NCBI GenBank assembly: GCA_026785865.1
Contig: JAJAZG010000177.1
Span: 1-5,766 of the forward strand
Reading direction: 5' to 3'
Origin: Pseudanabaena sp. CAN_BIN31
GTDB taxonomy: Bacteria; Cyanobacteriota; Cyanobacteriia; Pseudanabaenales; Pseudanabaenaceae
Length of the DNA: 5,766 nucleotides
Below the pieces are notes generated by a model. The model worked only from the letters and a program-made list of their open reading frames with translations. It was not told the DNA's origin and made no database searches. Below, piece by piece: positions 1 to 5,546 of the stretch. Numbering within the stretch: the stretch's first letter is position 1; every line of letters begins with the position of its first letter. The position numbers and the translations under genes were made by a program.

Positions 1-43
1 ATTTTTTATAAAAGCCCCGCTTCGCGGGGCTTTTATAAAAAAT
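1..43 (-). terminator. Rho-independent terminator of acsF, probably bidirectional
   Basis: This is a perfect inverted repeat: an AT-rich outer arm (1-13 with 31-43) around a GC-rich core (GCCCCGC at 14-20 pairing with GCGGGGC at 24-30) and a 3-base loop. Read on the minus strand it begins about 20 bases after the acsF stop codon and ends in a T/A-rich tail, as expected of an intrinsic terminator. The arms are T-rich on one side and A-rich on the other, so it could also stop transcription entering from the left. The hairpin reaches the window edge, so the outer limit is not known. Confidence 0.88.
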
Positions 44-63
44 ATGGGTTTTGTTTTGTTAAC

Positions 64-1140
64 TTAGAGAACTACATTTTTGGGAGTAGGAATAGAAGGC
101 TGTAAATACATCGTCAAGAACTGCAAACCATTATTAACAAGGCAAGGCAGTTTTTGAATCTTCTTCAACCATTCAGGCGAATTAGAATTATCAATCTGTA
201 CCAACTTGGCATTGTTCTCTTCGCACTTCTTCAGGCAATTCCAGAACTTAGGATTTTCCAAATCGAGAATGATAGGGAATGCCTTCGCTGCATCGCGATT
301 GGTTTCGCGAAGAACTTCCTCGACATACTTTCTGGTGTCCATGCCGATAGACTCATAGAACGCATTACGAATACAGATATCGTTTAGATACATGGTTGCA
401 AATACCGACAGCAAGAAGAACTTGCTCCAGAGATTAGCCTTAATACCATTGATATTTTTGCGATCGCTACGCAGAAGCAAGCTACAGAAATCACCGTGGC
501 GGCTCTCATCTTGACACCAATTTTCAAAGAAATTGAAGATTGGATACAAACGATATTCTGGATGAGCGAGGAAATGGTGGTGAATCTTGATATAGCGCCA
601 GTAGCCGATTTTTTCGGATAAGTAAGTAGCGTAAAAAATGAACTTCGGCGCGAAGTAAGTATATTTCTTGGTTTTTGATAATGTTGAAAGATCGAGTTGC
701 AGATCAAAGTCTGGCATCGCCTTATTTAAGAAACCAGCGTGACGCGCTTCATCACGGCTCATCAGGCTGAAAATTTCTGCCATCAATGGATTCTTGTCTT
801 TGATTTTAACGGCGATCTCTTTGTAAAGCAGAAAGCCCGAAAATTCTGAGGTGCAAGATCCTTCAAGAAAGACACGAAAATGCTCTCTCACTTTAGGATC
901 GATCTGATTCCAATCTTGATTGAAATCAGCATTGCGGACAAAGTGACGACGGTTGTAGTCAAACTTAAATTCTTCGAGAATAGCCTCATAATCGGGCTTG
1001 AGGTCGAAGATATCCATATTTGCCATCGCTTCAAAATCAGTAGTGTAGAAGCGTGGAGTTAAGATCGAATCGCGGCGACCAGTCCCGTTAACCTTTTGGT
1101 TTGACTGGCTTACATCGGGTTTAGAAGGAGTAGCTACCAT
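64..1140 (-). CDS. acsF: Mg-protoporphyrin IX monomethyl ester (oxidative) cyclase, AcsF/ChlA type
   Basis: This is the aerobic, membrane-associated diiron cyclase that forms the fifth (isocyclic) ring of chlorophyll, turning Mg-protoporphyrin IX monomethyl ester into protochlorophyllide with O2. The 358-residue length is normal for cyanobacterial AcsF. Hallmarks are ILTPRFYTTDF (26-36), SEFSGFLLYKE (98-108), the diiron motif DEARHAGF (130-137), KFIFYATYLSEKIGYWRY (166-183), FENWCQDESRHGDF (205-218, second diiron motif) and FLLSVFATMYLND (242-254). Likely iron ligands are E99, E131, H134, E206 or E212, and H215. The ATG at 1140 gives the usual short variable N-terminus, but no clear Shine-Dalgarno precedes it. 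The hydrolase lies 125 bp upstream on the same strand and a strong hairpin follows. Compared with family members I remember, several well-conserved spots differ (EGSCTSEF for ERSCTAEF, DESRHGDF for DENRHGDF, an altered C-terminus). It may therefore be a paralogue such as the low-oxygen ChlAII type, rather than the main housekeeping copy. Family assignment is secure; the paralogue type is inference. Confidence 0.95.
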   Translation of the reverse strand: MVATPSKPDVSQSNQKVNGTGRRDSILTPRFYTTDFEAMANMDIFDLKPDYEAILEEFKFDYNRRHFVRNADFNQDWNQIDPKVREHFRVFLEGSCTSEFSGFLLYKEIAVKIKDKNPLMAEIFSLMSRDEARHAGFLNKAMPDFDLQLDLSTLSKTKKYTYFAPKFIFYATYLSEKIGYWRYIKIHHHFLAHPEYRLYPIFNFFENWCQDESRHGDFCSLLLRSDRKNINGIKANLWSKFFLLSVFATMYLNDICIRNAFYESIGMDTRKYVEEVLRETNRDAAKAFPIILDLENPKFWNCLKKCEENNAKLVQIDNSNSPEWLKKIQKLPCLVNNGLQFLTMYLQPSIPTPKNVVL

Positions 1141-1198
1141 ATGCTGTGTTTCTTGAGTGTTGACTAAAGGATTTTGTGGATAAATTGCAGTTCAAATA

Positions 1199-1235
1199 CC
1201 TATATAGCCGTCTATTTTACGACTAATTTTTAGTC
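1199..1235 (-). promoter_or_regulatory. Possible acsF promoter/operator with GACTAA palindrome
   Basis: The 125-bp gap between the hydrolase stop and acsF contains a perfect short palindrome, GACTAA-TTT-TTAGTC (1221-1235). A further GACTAA copy lies at 1162-1167, nearer the acsF start. On the minus strand, TTAGTC (1226-1221) could act as a weak -35 element, placed 16 bases before a -10-like TATAGG (1204-1199). The palindrome has no T-run after it on the minus strand, so it looks more like a protein-binding site than a terminator. The promoter call rests only on weak consensus matches. Confidence 0.3.
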
Positions 1236-1265
1236 TATGGGTAATATATCCAGAAATAAGGTCTG

Positions 1266-2942
1266 CTAATTCGCGATCGCCTTTTCAATTTGTTCGATAG
1301 TCAGCGATCGCAATAGACTCACCTTTGCATTAGGCGTGGAAATATTTGCAAAATATTCAGATGTGAGGTAATCAGCAAAACTAGTTTCTTGTACTAGATA
1401 TGTTTTAAAAAAAGCCACGCTTAATGCTTTGAGATAATTCTGCGAAGCGATCGCGCTTGAACCCGCCAAAACATTGCTCATTTCAGGACTGAGGCGATCG
1501 CTTGAGGTAATGGCTGTAACCGCAGTATGTCCTGCTTTATTGAATAATACCAAATAGCGATTTGGGGTGGTCAACCATGTAAATGGCAAGATTTGCTCAG
1601 CGACCGCAGGGGCAAACGTATCATCGGAACTGCTAACGATCGCGATCGGGACAGTGATTTTGTCTAGGGTTGGCTTACCCAAAACACGACTGATTACAGG
1701 ATTAGCCGCGATCACCGCCTTAATCCTCGAATCCCCTAGCTTGTAGGCTTGGTTTGGTAATCCTAGCGCCACGCATTGCAACAGCAATGAAGCATTCCAT
1801 TTGTACTTGCCTTGACAAACTTCGGTCAAATTAGCAAACTGGATCTGGGCATCACTGACTAGAGCCAGAGCCGCATAACCGCCAAAAGAATGTCCAATCA
1901 TGCCGACATTTTGCCAATTGATATTACGCGCCTGCGGTGACTTCTCTAAGTAATTTAGCACCGCCGTTATATCTTGCGGACGTTGAATAAAGCTTTCTGG
2001 TGGCGCAATCTCACTAGCAACGCCAATAATCAATTTCTCTAACTGCTCGTCGCTACTATTCGGCGAAACCGTCAGCACCACCGCGAATCCATAGGATGCT
2101 AAATGTTCGGCAAGATAGAGTAACGGTTCAAGTTTAGAGATTAGCCCTGGATAGATGACGATCGCAGGTAAGGGCGCAGACTTAGAACTGGTGAGTTTTG
2201 GGACAAACAAATAAAAGGGAATCTCGTATTTGTTGTCTAAAGCGATCGCTTTGAGACTAGAGCGATCCCATTGAAATTTACCTCTATTTCGTAAATTAGC
2301 CAACTGAATCGGAGCAGACGCTTGTGCTGGCGGATTAGCTTGCGATTGCTTGGTCGCCTCATCATTAACCAGTTGCACAACTTTTTGCGTACTTTGCAGC
2401 AAATCGCTCAATTCAGCAACTGTTTGTAAACCTGCTTGAATATCGAAATAAATATCTGAAGTAGGGAATTTCCGCAAAAAATTCAGCAAAGTCAAGCCAT
2501 TCTGCTTGTCGGCAGTTGCCAAAACTGCGGCGGCGCGGATGGCGCGATTACCCGATAGATCAGGACCAGTTTTAATAAAAACACCTAAGATATCTAGCGA
2601 TTTTTCCCCTTGAGATGTGTATAGAAATCTTGACAATAAAGTGACAGGAACATCTGCTCTCTCGGTGAGAATTCGCCGAAAATTTGCCATGTCGGATGGA
2701 GAAACATAACGCGCTGCCATATCAAGTGCGCCACGCAATTCACCAGTTTTAGAAAAAATTTCTAGATCGTCAACAGATACAGAAACTTCAAAAATATTAA
2801 ATCGAAAATTAACGGTTTCGGCGGCTTCGCTAGACTGGACGATCGCCCCTCCCCCGATCGCAGTTAGCAAAATCATGAGGGCAGCAGATCGGAGAATCAA
2901 TTGCTGTGAGATATGGACGATCGCATCTTTTAGATATTTCAT
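1266..2942 (-). CDS. Exported alpha/beta hydrolase with N-terminal DUF1400 domain
   Basis: This is a predicted secreted serine hydrolase of 558 residues; its substrate is unknown. Residues 1-18 are basic or polar, 19-35 form a hydrophobic stretch (LMILLTAIGGGAIV), and SSEA-AE at 37-42 is a plausible signal peptidase site, pointing to the periplasm or thylakoid lumen. Residues about 43-195 resemble DUF1400, an N-terminal domain of cyanobacterial hydrolases. A Q/A/P-rich linker (about 199-212) leads to the hydrolase fold: YPGL (264-267) in the oxyanion region, nucleophile elbow GHSFGG (350-355, Ser352), an acid in SSSDD (437-441) and His472 in KAGHTA. The catalytic set appears complete, so it should be active as an esterase, lipase or related enzyme. 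The ATG at 2942 places the signal peptide at the very N-terminus; no strong Shine-Dalgarno is visible. It is divergent from chlP and lies upstream of acsF on the same strand with no strong terminator between, so some read-through into acsF is possible. The gene carries five exact HIP1 sites. A role in chlorophyll or lipid turnover is suggested only by position. Confidence 0.9.
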   Translation of the reverse strand: MKYLKDAIVHISQQLILRSAALMILLTAIGGGAIVQSSEAAETVNFRFNIFEVSVSVDDLEIFSKTGELRGALDMAARYVSPSDMANFRRILTERADVPVTLLSRFLYTSQGEKSLDILGVFIKTGPDLSGNRAIRAAAVLATADKQNGLTLLNFLRKFPTSDIYFDIQAGLQTVAELSDLLQSTQKVVQLVNDEATKQSQANPPAQASAPIQLANLRNRGKFQWDRSSLKAIALDNKYEIPFYLFVPKLTSSKSAPLPAIVIYPGLISKLEPLLYLAEHLASYGFAVVLTVSPNSSDEQLEKLIIGVASEIAPPESFIQRPQDITAVLNYLEKSPQARNINWQNVGMIGHSFGGYAALALVSDAQIQFANLTEVCQGKYKWNASLLLQCVALGLPNQAYKLGDSRIKAVIAANPVISRVLGKPTLDKITVPIAIVSSSDDTFAPAVAEQILPFTWLTTPNRYLVLFNKAGHTAVTAITSSDRLSPEMSNVLAGSSAIASQNYLKALSVAFFKTYLVQETSFADYLTSEYFANISTPNAKVSLLRSLTIEQIEKAIAN

Positions 2943-3099
2943 ATTGAGTTTAGCTCTATCTGGTGAGATGAGCTTTATTATCGGTGAGCTTTCGCGTATA
3001 TAAAAGAATATAAATATTAATATTCGTCAATTTTGCCCCAATCGCAAGGGTAGCAATGCTAACATCCAGAATAGTTAAATCTTGATTAAATAAAGCTTT
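2943..3099. promoter_or_regulatory. Divergent intergenic region of hydrolase and chlP
   Basis: This AT-rich stretch must hold the promoters of both divergent genes. It contains tandem AATATT repeats (3013-3024) within a possible hairpin, GAATAT (3006-3011) with ATATTC (3020-3025). A short perfect palindrome, TAGCA-A-TGCTA, lies at 3051-3061, about 50 bases before the chlP start. On the minus strand, TTGACG (3029-3024) is a fair -35 element, but no well-spaced -10 follows. On the plus strand, TTGCCC (3033-3038) is followed 17 bases later only by a weak ATGCTA, which falls inside the palindrome. I therefore assign no exact promoter to either gene. Confidence 0.45.
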
Positions 3100-3104
3100 A
3101 GGAG
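3100..3104 (+). promoter_or_regulatory. Shine-Dalgarno AGGAG fixing a TTG start for chlP
   Basis: AGGAG lies six bases before TTG at 3111. No in-frame ATG or GTG lies in this stretch, and translation from this TTG gives the N-terminus expected for ChlP (M-T-L-R-V-A-V-V-G), so the site decides the start codon. Confidence 0.8.
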
Positions 3105-3110
3105 CGCATT

Positions 3111-4331
3111 TTGACATTACGAGTTGCTGTTGTAGGCGGTGGGCCTGCGGGTTCCTGCGCTGCTGAAACACTTGCCAAAGCAGGAATTGAGACCTACATA
3201 TTTGAACGTAAGCTAGACAACGTCAAGCCCTGCGGTGGAGCAATTCCTCTATGTATGGTGCAAGAATTTGATTTACCCGACGAGATTATTGATCGCCGTG
3301 TCCGCAACATGAAGATGATCTCTCCTAGTAATGTGGAAGTAGACATTAAACTCGACAATCCCGATGAATACATCGGCATGTGCCGCCGTGAAGTTTTAGA
3401 TGCATTTTTACGCGAGCGCTCAGTTAGCCTCGGCGCAAAGCTGATCAACGCTCGCATTCTCGATATCAAGATTACTGAAAATGGTAAAAAGCCTTACGTT
3501 CTTACCTATTCAGATTTCGCAAATGGCGGCACTGAAGGCGTAATGCGTAGCCTTGAAGTCGATCTGATTGTTGGTGCTGACGGTGCTAACTCAGTCGTGG
3601 CAAAAGCGATGGATGCTGGTGAATATAACTATGCGATCGCCTTCCAAGAGCGCATTCGCATTTCGCCAGAAAAAATGGAATATTACAAAGACTTGGCAGA
3701 AATGTATGTTGGCGACGATGTTTCGCCCGATTTCTACGCATGGGTATTTCCCAAATACGATCACGTCGCCGTTGGTACTGGCACAATGCACAAAAACCAA
3801 CGCTTGATCAAAAAGCTGCAAGCAGGTATCCGCGCTCGCGCCTTGCCACGCATCGAAGGTGGCGAAGTGATCAAAGTCGAAGCGCACCCAATTCCTGAGC
3901 ATCCACGTCCTCGTCGCGTCGTCGGACGCATTGCCCTCGTTGGCGATGCAGCTGGCTATGTCACCAAGTCCAGCGGCGAAGGTATTTACTTTGCTGCTAA
4001 GTCAGGTCGGATGTGTGCTGAAGCGATCGTGGAATTCGCCGAAGCTGGCAAGCGTATTCCCACTGAAGCTGATCTCAAGGTTTACATCAAGCGTTGGGAC
4101 AAGAAGTATGGCTTGACTTACAGAGTCCTCGACATTCTTCAGAATGTGTTCTACGCCACTAATGCTACTCGCGAAGCATTTGTAGAGATGTGTGCTGATA
4201 AAGATGTGCAGAAGCTCACCTTTGACAGCTATCTTTACAAAACTGTCGTTCCAGCCAATCCGTTCACTCAGTTGAAGATTACCGCTAAGACGATCGGTAG
4301 TTTGCTGAGAGGCAATGCCCTAGCGCCTTAA
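3111..4331 (+). CDS. chlP: Geranylgeranyl diphosphate/chlorophyll reductase ChlP
   Basis: ChlP is a flavin-dependent NADPH reductase that saturates three double bases of the geranylgeranyl chain, supplying the phytyl tail of chlorophyll and phytyl diphosphate for tocopherol and phylloquinone. The 406-residue length and near-continuous similarity to cyanobacterial ChlP make this the surest call. Visible features are the N-terminal dinucleotide-binding motif VVGGGPAG (7-14), FERKLDNVKPCGGAIP (31-46), the GADGANS motif (155-161), the AFQERIR and DFYAWVFPKYDHVAVGTGT region (177-225), HPIPEHPRPRRVVGR (259-273), the flavin-binding GD motif VGDAAGYVTKSSGEGI (277-292), and the C-terminal LTFDSYLYKTVVPANPF (369-385) and GSLLRGNALAP. 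Translation starts at TTG, supported by AGGAG six bases upstream and by family alignment from memory. It is divergent from the hydrolase and ends at a strong terminator two bases after the stop, so it is probably transcribed alone. Only one exact HIP1 site falls inside it. No key motif appears damaged. Confidence 0.98.
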   Translation: MTLRVAVVGGGPAGSCAAETLAKAGIETYIFERKLDNVKPCGGAIPLCMVQEFDLPDEIIDRRVRNMKMISPSNVEVDIKLDNPDEYIGMCRREVLDAFLRERSVSLGAKLINARILDIKITENGKKPYVLTYSDFANGGTEGVMRSLEVDLIVGADGANSVVAKAMDAGEYNYAIAFQERIRISPEKMEYYKDLAEMYVGDDVSPDFYAWVFPKYDHVAVGTGTMHKNQRLIKKLQAGIRARALPRIEGGEVIKVEAHPIPEHPRPRRVVGRIALVGDAAGYVTKSSGEGIYFAAKSGRMCAEAIVEFAEAGKRIPTEADLKVYIKRWDKKYGLTYRVLDILQNVFYATNATREAFVEMCADKDVQKLTFDSYLYKTVVPANPFTQLKITAKTIGSLLRGNALAP

Positions 4332-4332
4332 C

Positions 4333-4368
4333 AAAAAGAAGGAGAGCGTAAACGCTCTCCTTCTTTTT
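4333..4368 (+). terminator. Rho-independent terminator of chlP
   Basis: A perfect 16-bp stem (4333-4348 with 4353-4368) has a TAAA loop, a GGAGAGCG core and a T-rich 3' arm. It begins right after the chlP stop codon. The A-rich left arm means it could also work on the opposite strand. Confidence 0.9.
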
Positions 4369-4376
4369 TGCGAAAA

Positions 4377-4430
4377 TACCAAGATAGGCGATCGCGTAGA
4401 ACTCTCTAGCAAAGCGATCGCCTCTTGGTA
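4377..4430. repeat. HIP1-containing imperfect palindrome
   Basis: The left arm TACCAAGA (4377-4384), a two-base bulge and GGCGATCGC (4387-4395) pair with GCGATCGCC (4414-4422) and TCTTGGTA (4423-4430). The loop is 18 bases. Each arm holds one exact HIP1 octamer. The palindrome lies just after the chlP terminator and just before the truncated gene at 4433. It could be a small dispersed repeat of the REP or MITE-like sort, or a chance pairing of two HIP1 sites with flanks. Its left arm and loop also resemble the 3' part of the Uma2 gene: 22 of 24 bases match between 4388-4411 and 5237-5260. Confidence 0.6.
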
Positions 4431-4432
4431 AG

Positions 4433-4738
4433 GTGGTATTTGACAAGCCCTATTTATTGATTGTGGAGGCGAAACAGGATAATTTTGATTGGGGTTGGGG
4501 ACTGTGTCTTGCGGAAATGGTAGCGGCGCAGCGCTTAAATGGGGATATCGCGATCGCGATATTCGGGATTGTTTCTAATGGAATCAATTGGGAATTTGGC
4601 AAGTTAGAGGGCAATACTTTTATGCATCATCCTGCACCATACAGTATTTTTGAGTTAGAGAGATTATTCGGTACGGTCAATTATTTTTTTCAACAAAGTG
4701 AGATTCAGCTAGCAAATTATCAAGAATTAGTAGCCTAA
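4433..4738 (+). pseudogene. 5'-truncated remnant of a cyanobacterial VEAK-motif (PD-(D/E)XK-like) protein
   Basis: The readable part encodes about 101 residues and contains PYLLIVEAKQDNF, WGLCLAEMVAAQRLNG, IFGIVSNGINWEFGKLEG and a C-terminal ELERLFGTVNYFF segment. From memory this matches the C-terminal half of a roughly 200-residue cyanobacterial hypothetical protein. In that family a GxPDF/Y-type acidic motif precedes VEAK, giving a PD-(D/E)XK nuclease-like core. Here the ExK pair (E12, K14) is present, but everything upstream is missing: the frame runs back only to a stop at 4397-4399 and that stretch is HIP1 palindrome sequence. The GTG at 4433 has no properly spaced Shine-Dalgarno, so translation is doubtful. 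The 3' end is intact and stops 14 bases before the Uma2 start. I infer a decayed fragment; a short functional protein is possible but unlikely. One HIP1 site lies inside. Confidence 0.6.
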
Positions 4739-4741
4739 AAC

Positions 4742-4745
4742 AGGA
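4742..4745 (+). promoter_or_regulatory. Shine-Dalgarno AGGA for the Uma2 gene
   Basis: AGGA lies seven bases before the ATG at 4753, in the short gap after the truncated gene. It supports both this start and active translation of the Uma2 gene. Confidence 0.6.
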
Positions 4746-4752
4746 AAAAACA

Positions 4753-5313
4753 ATGCTTGCATATTCGCCAAAACTAACTCCTGACGAATATTTTGAGTGG
4801 TCGTCACGTCAAGAAATTCGCTATGAGTATAGTAATGGTGAAGTTTTCGCCATGGTGGGTGGCACGATTAATCACAGCAGAATCACTATGAATTTGGGTG
4901 CATTACTGCGTCCTCACGTTCGCGAGAAAAGTTGTCTTGTTCTTGGCTCTGATGCGAGAATCGCGATCGGTAAGCAAAAAGAATTTTTTTATCCCGATCT
5001 ATCAGTCACTTGCGACGATCGCGATCGCAATGCTGTTAATGCCATTTACTATCCAAAATTAATTATCGAAGTACTGTCCCCAAGCACTGAGGCATATAAT
5101 CGCGGCGGCAAATTTGCACGATATCGCAAGATCGAAAGCTTACAAGAATATATCTTAGTCGGTTCTGAAAATATTTTAGTCGAGTCATTCCGCCTCAACG
5201 ATCGCGGGTTGTGGGAATTACGAGTTTTTGAGAATAGCGATCGCGTAGAACTTGCTAGCATTGACTTTGAATGTGCGATCGGCTCAATTTACGAAGATGT
5301 CGATTTTGATTAA
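4753..5313 (+). CDS. Uma2 family (DUF820) PD-(D/E)XK endonuclease-like protein
   Basis: This is a 186-residue member of the Uma2 family, which is highly multiplied in cyanobacteria and has a restriction-endonuclease-like fold; the biological role of the family is not established. The typical order is visible: the N-terminal TPDEYFEWSSRQEIRYEYSN segment (9-28), GEVFAMVGGTINHSRI (29-44), SDARIAI (66-72), the acidic FYPDLSV (79-85, Asp82), IIEVLSPST (104-112, Glu106), GGKFARYRKIESLQEYILV (118-136, with a possible active-site Lys120) and the C-terminal DRVELASIDFECAIGSIYEDV (163-183). Length and motifs look complete, so it is probably intact. The ATG has a good AGGA upstream. It follows the truncated VEAK gene by 14 bases and is convergent with psbM across a shared terminator. 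No promoter of its own is evident after the chlP terminator. It carries two HIP1 sites, including one in the DRVEL codons that are echoed at 4388-4411. Confidence 0.92.
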   Translation: MLAYSPKLTPDEYFEWSSRQEIRYEYSNGEVFAMVGGTINHSRITMNLGALLRPHVREKSCLVLGSDARIAIGKQKEFFYPDLSVTCDDRDRNAVNAIYYPKLIIEVLSPSTEAYNRGGKFARYRKIESLQEYILVGSENILVESFRLNDRGLWELRVFENSDRVELASIDFECAIGSIYEDVDFD

Positions 5314-5324
5314 AGATTTACGCA

Positions 5325-5364
5325 AAACAAAAAAGCACAGCCACTTGGCTGTGCTTTTTTGTTT
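5325..5364. terminator. Shared bidirectional terminator between Uma2 gene and psbM
   Basis: A perfect 18-bp stem (5325-5342 with 5347-5364) has an ACTT loop and a GCACAGCC core, with an A-run on the left arm and a T-run on the right. It lies about ten bases after the Uma2 stop and two bases beyond the psbM stop on the other strand, so it can serve both convergent genes. Confidence 0.9.
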
Positions 5365-5366
5365 GT

Positions 5367-5486
5367 TTACTTGTTGGCTTGACCTTCTTCGCGGCTAGCT
5401 GTTTGGATATACAGGGTTAGCAAGAAGACGGTAGGTACAAATATGGCTAGGACAGTTGCGAGAAGACCAAGAAAATTAGTTTCCAT
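5367..5486 (-). CDS. psbM: Photosystem II reaction centre protein M (PsbM)
   Basis: This 39-residue gene encodes a single-helix thylakoid membrane protein. PsbM lies at the monomer-monomer interface of dimeric photosystem II. The protein begins METNFLGLLATVLAIFVP, continues with TVFLLTLYIQT, and ends in a polar ASREEGQANK tail. The pattern N-x-LG-x-x-A-T near the start, VP-x-VFL in the middle and LY-x-QT at the helix end matches known cyanobacterial PsbM (for example METNFLG versus MEVNQLG, and VPTVFL versus VPSVFL). One hydrophobic helix spans about residues 5-27. The tail is a few residues longer than in the thermophilic cyanobacterial protein I remember. The start is the ATG at 5486, whose translation matches the family from its first residue; the Shine-Dalgarno is weak. 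It appears to be a single-gene unit ending at the hairpin shared with Uma2. Confidence 0.93.
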   Translation of the reverse strand: METNFLGLLATVLAIFVPTVFLLTLYIQTASREEGQANK

Positions 5487-5518
5487 AAATTTGACTTTGA
5501 TTGCTGGTTTTTTAAAGA

Positions 5519-5546
5519 TTATTAACTATTAATATTTTAAGTTCAA
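5519..5546 (-). promoter_or_regulatory. Candidate psbM promoter
   Basis: On the minus strand, TTGAAC (5546-5541) is followed after 16 bases by TAATAA (5524-5519), a fair pair of -35 and -10 elements. It would place the transcription start about 25 bases before the psbM ATG. The surrounding DNA is very AT-rich, so chance matches are common. Confidence 0.35.

Noticed and set aside
154..387. Plus-strand open frame of 77 codons antisense to acsF
   Set aside because: It is an antisense shadow of a conserved gene, with no ribosome site or family resemblance.
384..707. Minus-strand open frame of 107 codons inside acsF
   Set aside because: It overlaps the secure AcsF coding sequence in another frame and its translation has no recognisable pattern.
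1221..1235. Short palindrome considered as a terminator of the hydrolase gene
   Set aside because: The stem is only 6 bp, AT-rich, and not followed by a T-run on the minus strand, unlike the three strong terminators elsewhere in the window.
2956..3171. Minus-strand open frame of 71 codons overlapping the divergent region and the start of chlP
   Set aside because: It runs antisense into the conserved ChlP N-terminus and reads as low-complexity sequence; it would also occupy the promoter region.
3591..3902. Minus-strand open frame of 103 codons inside chlP
   Set aside because: It is antisense to highly conserved ChlP motifs, and its translation resembles no family I know.
4377..4430. HIP1 palindrome considered as a CRISPR repeat or a second chlP terminator
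   Set aside because: There is no repeat-spacer periodicity, and the hairpin has an 18-base loop with no T-run; the real chlP terminator is at 4333-4368.
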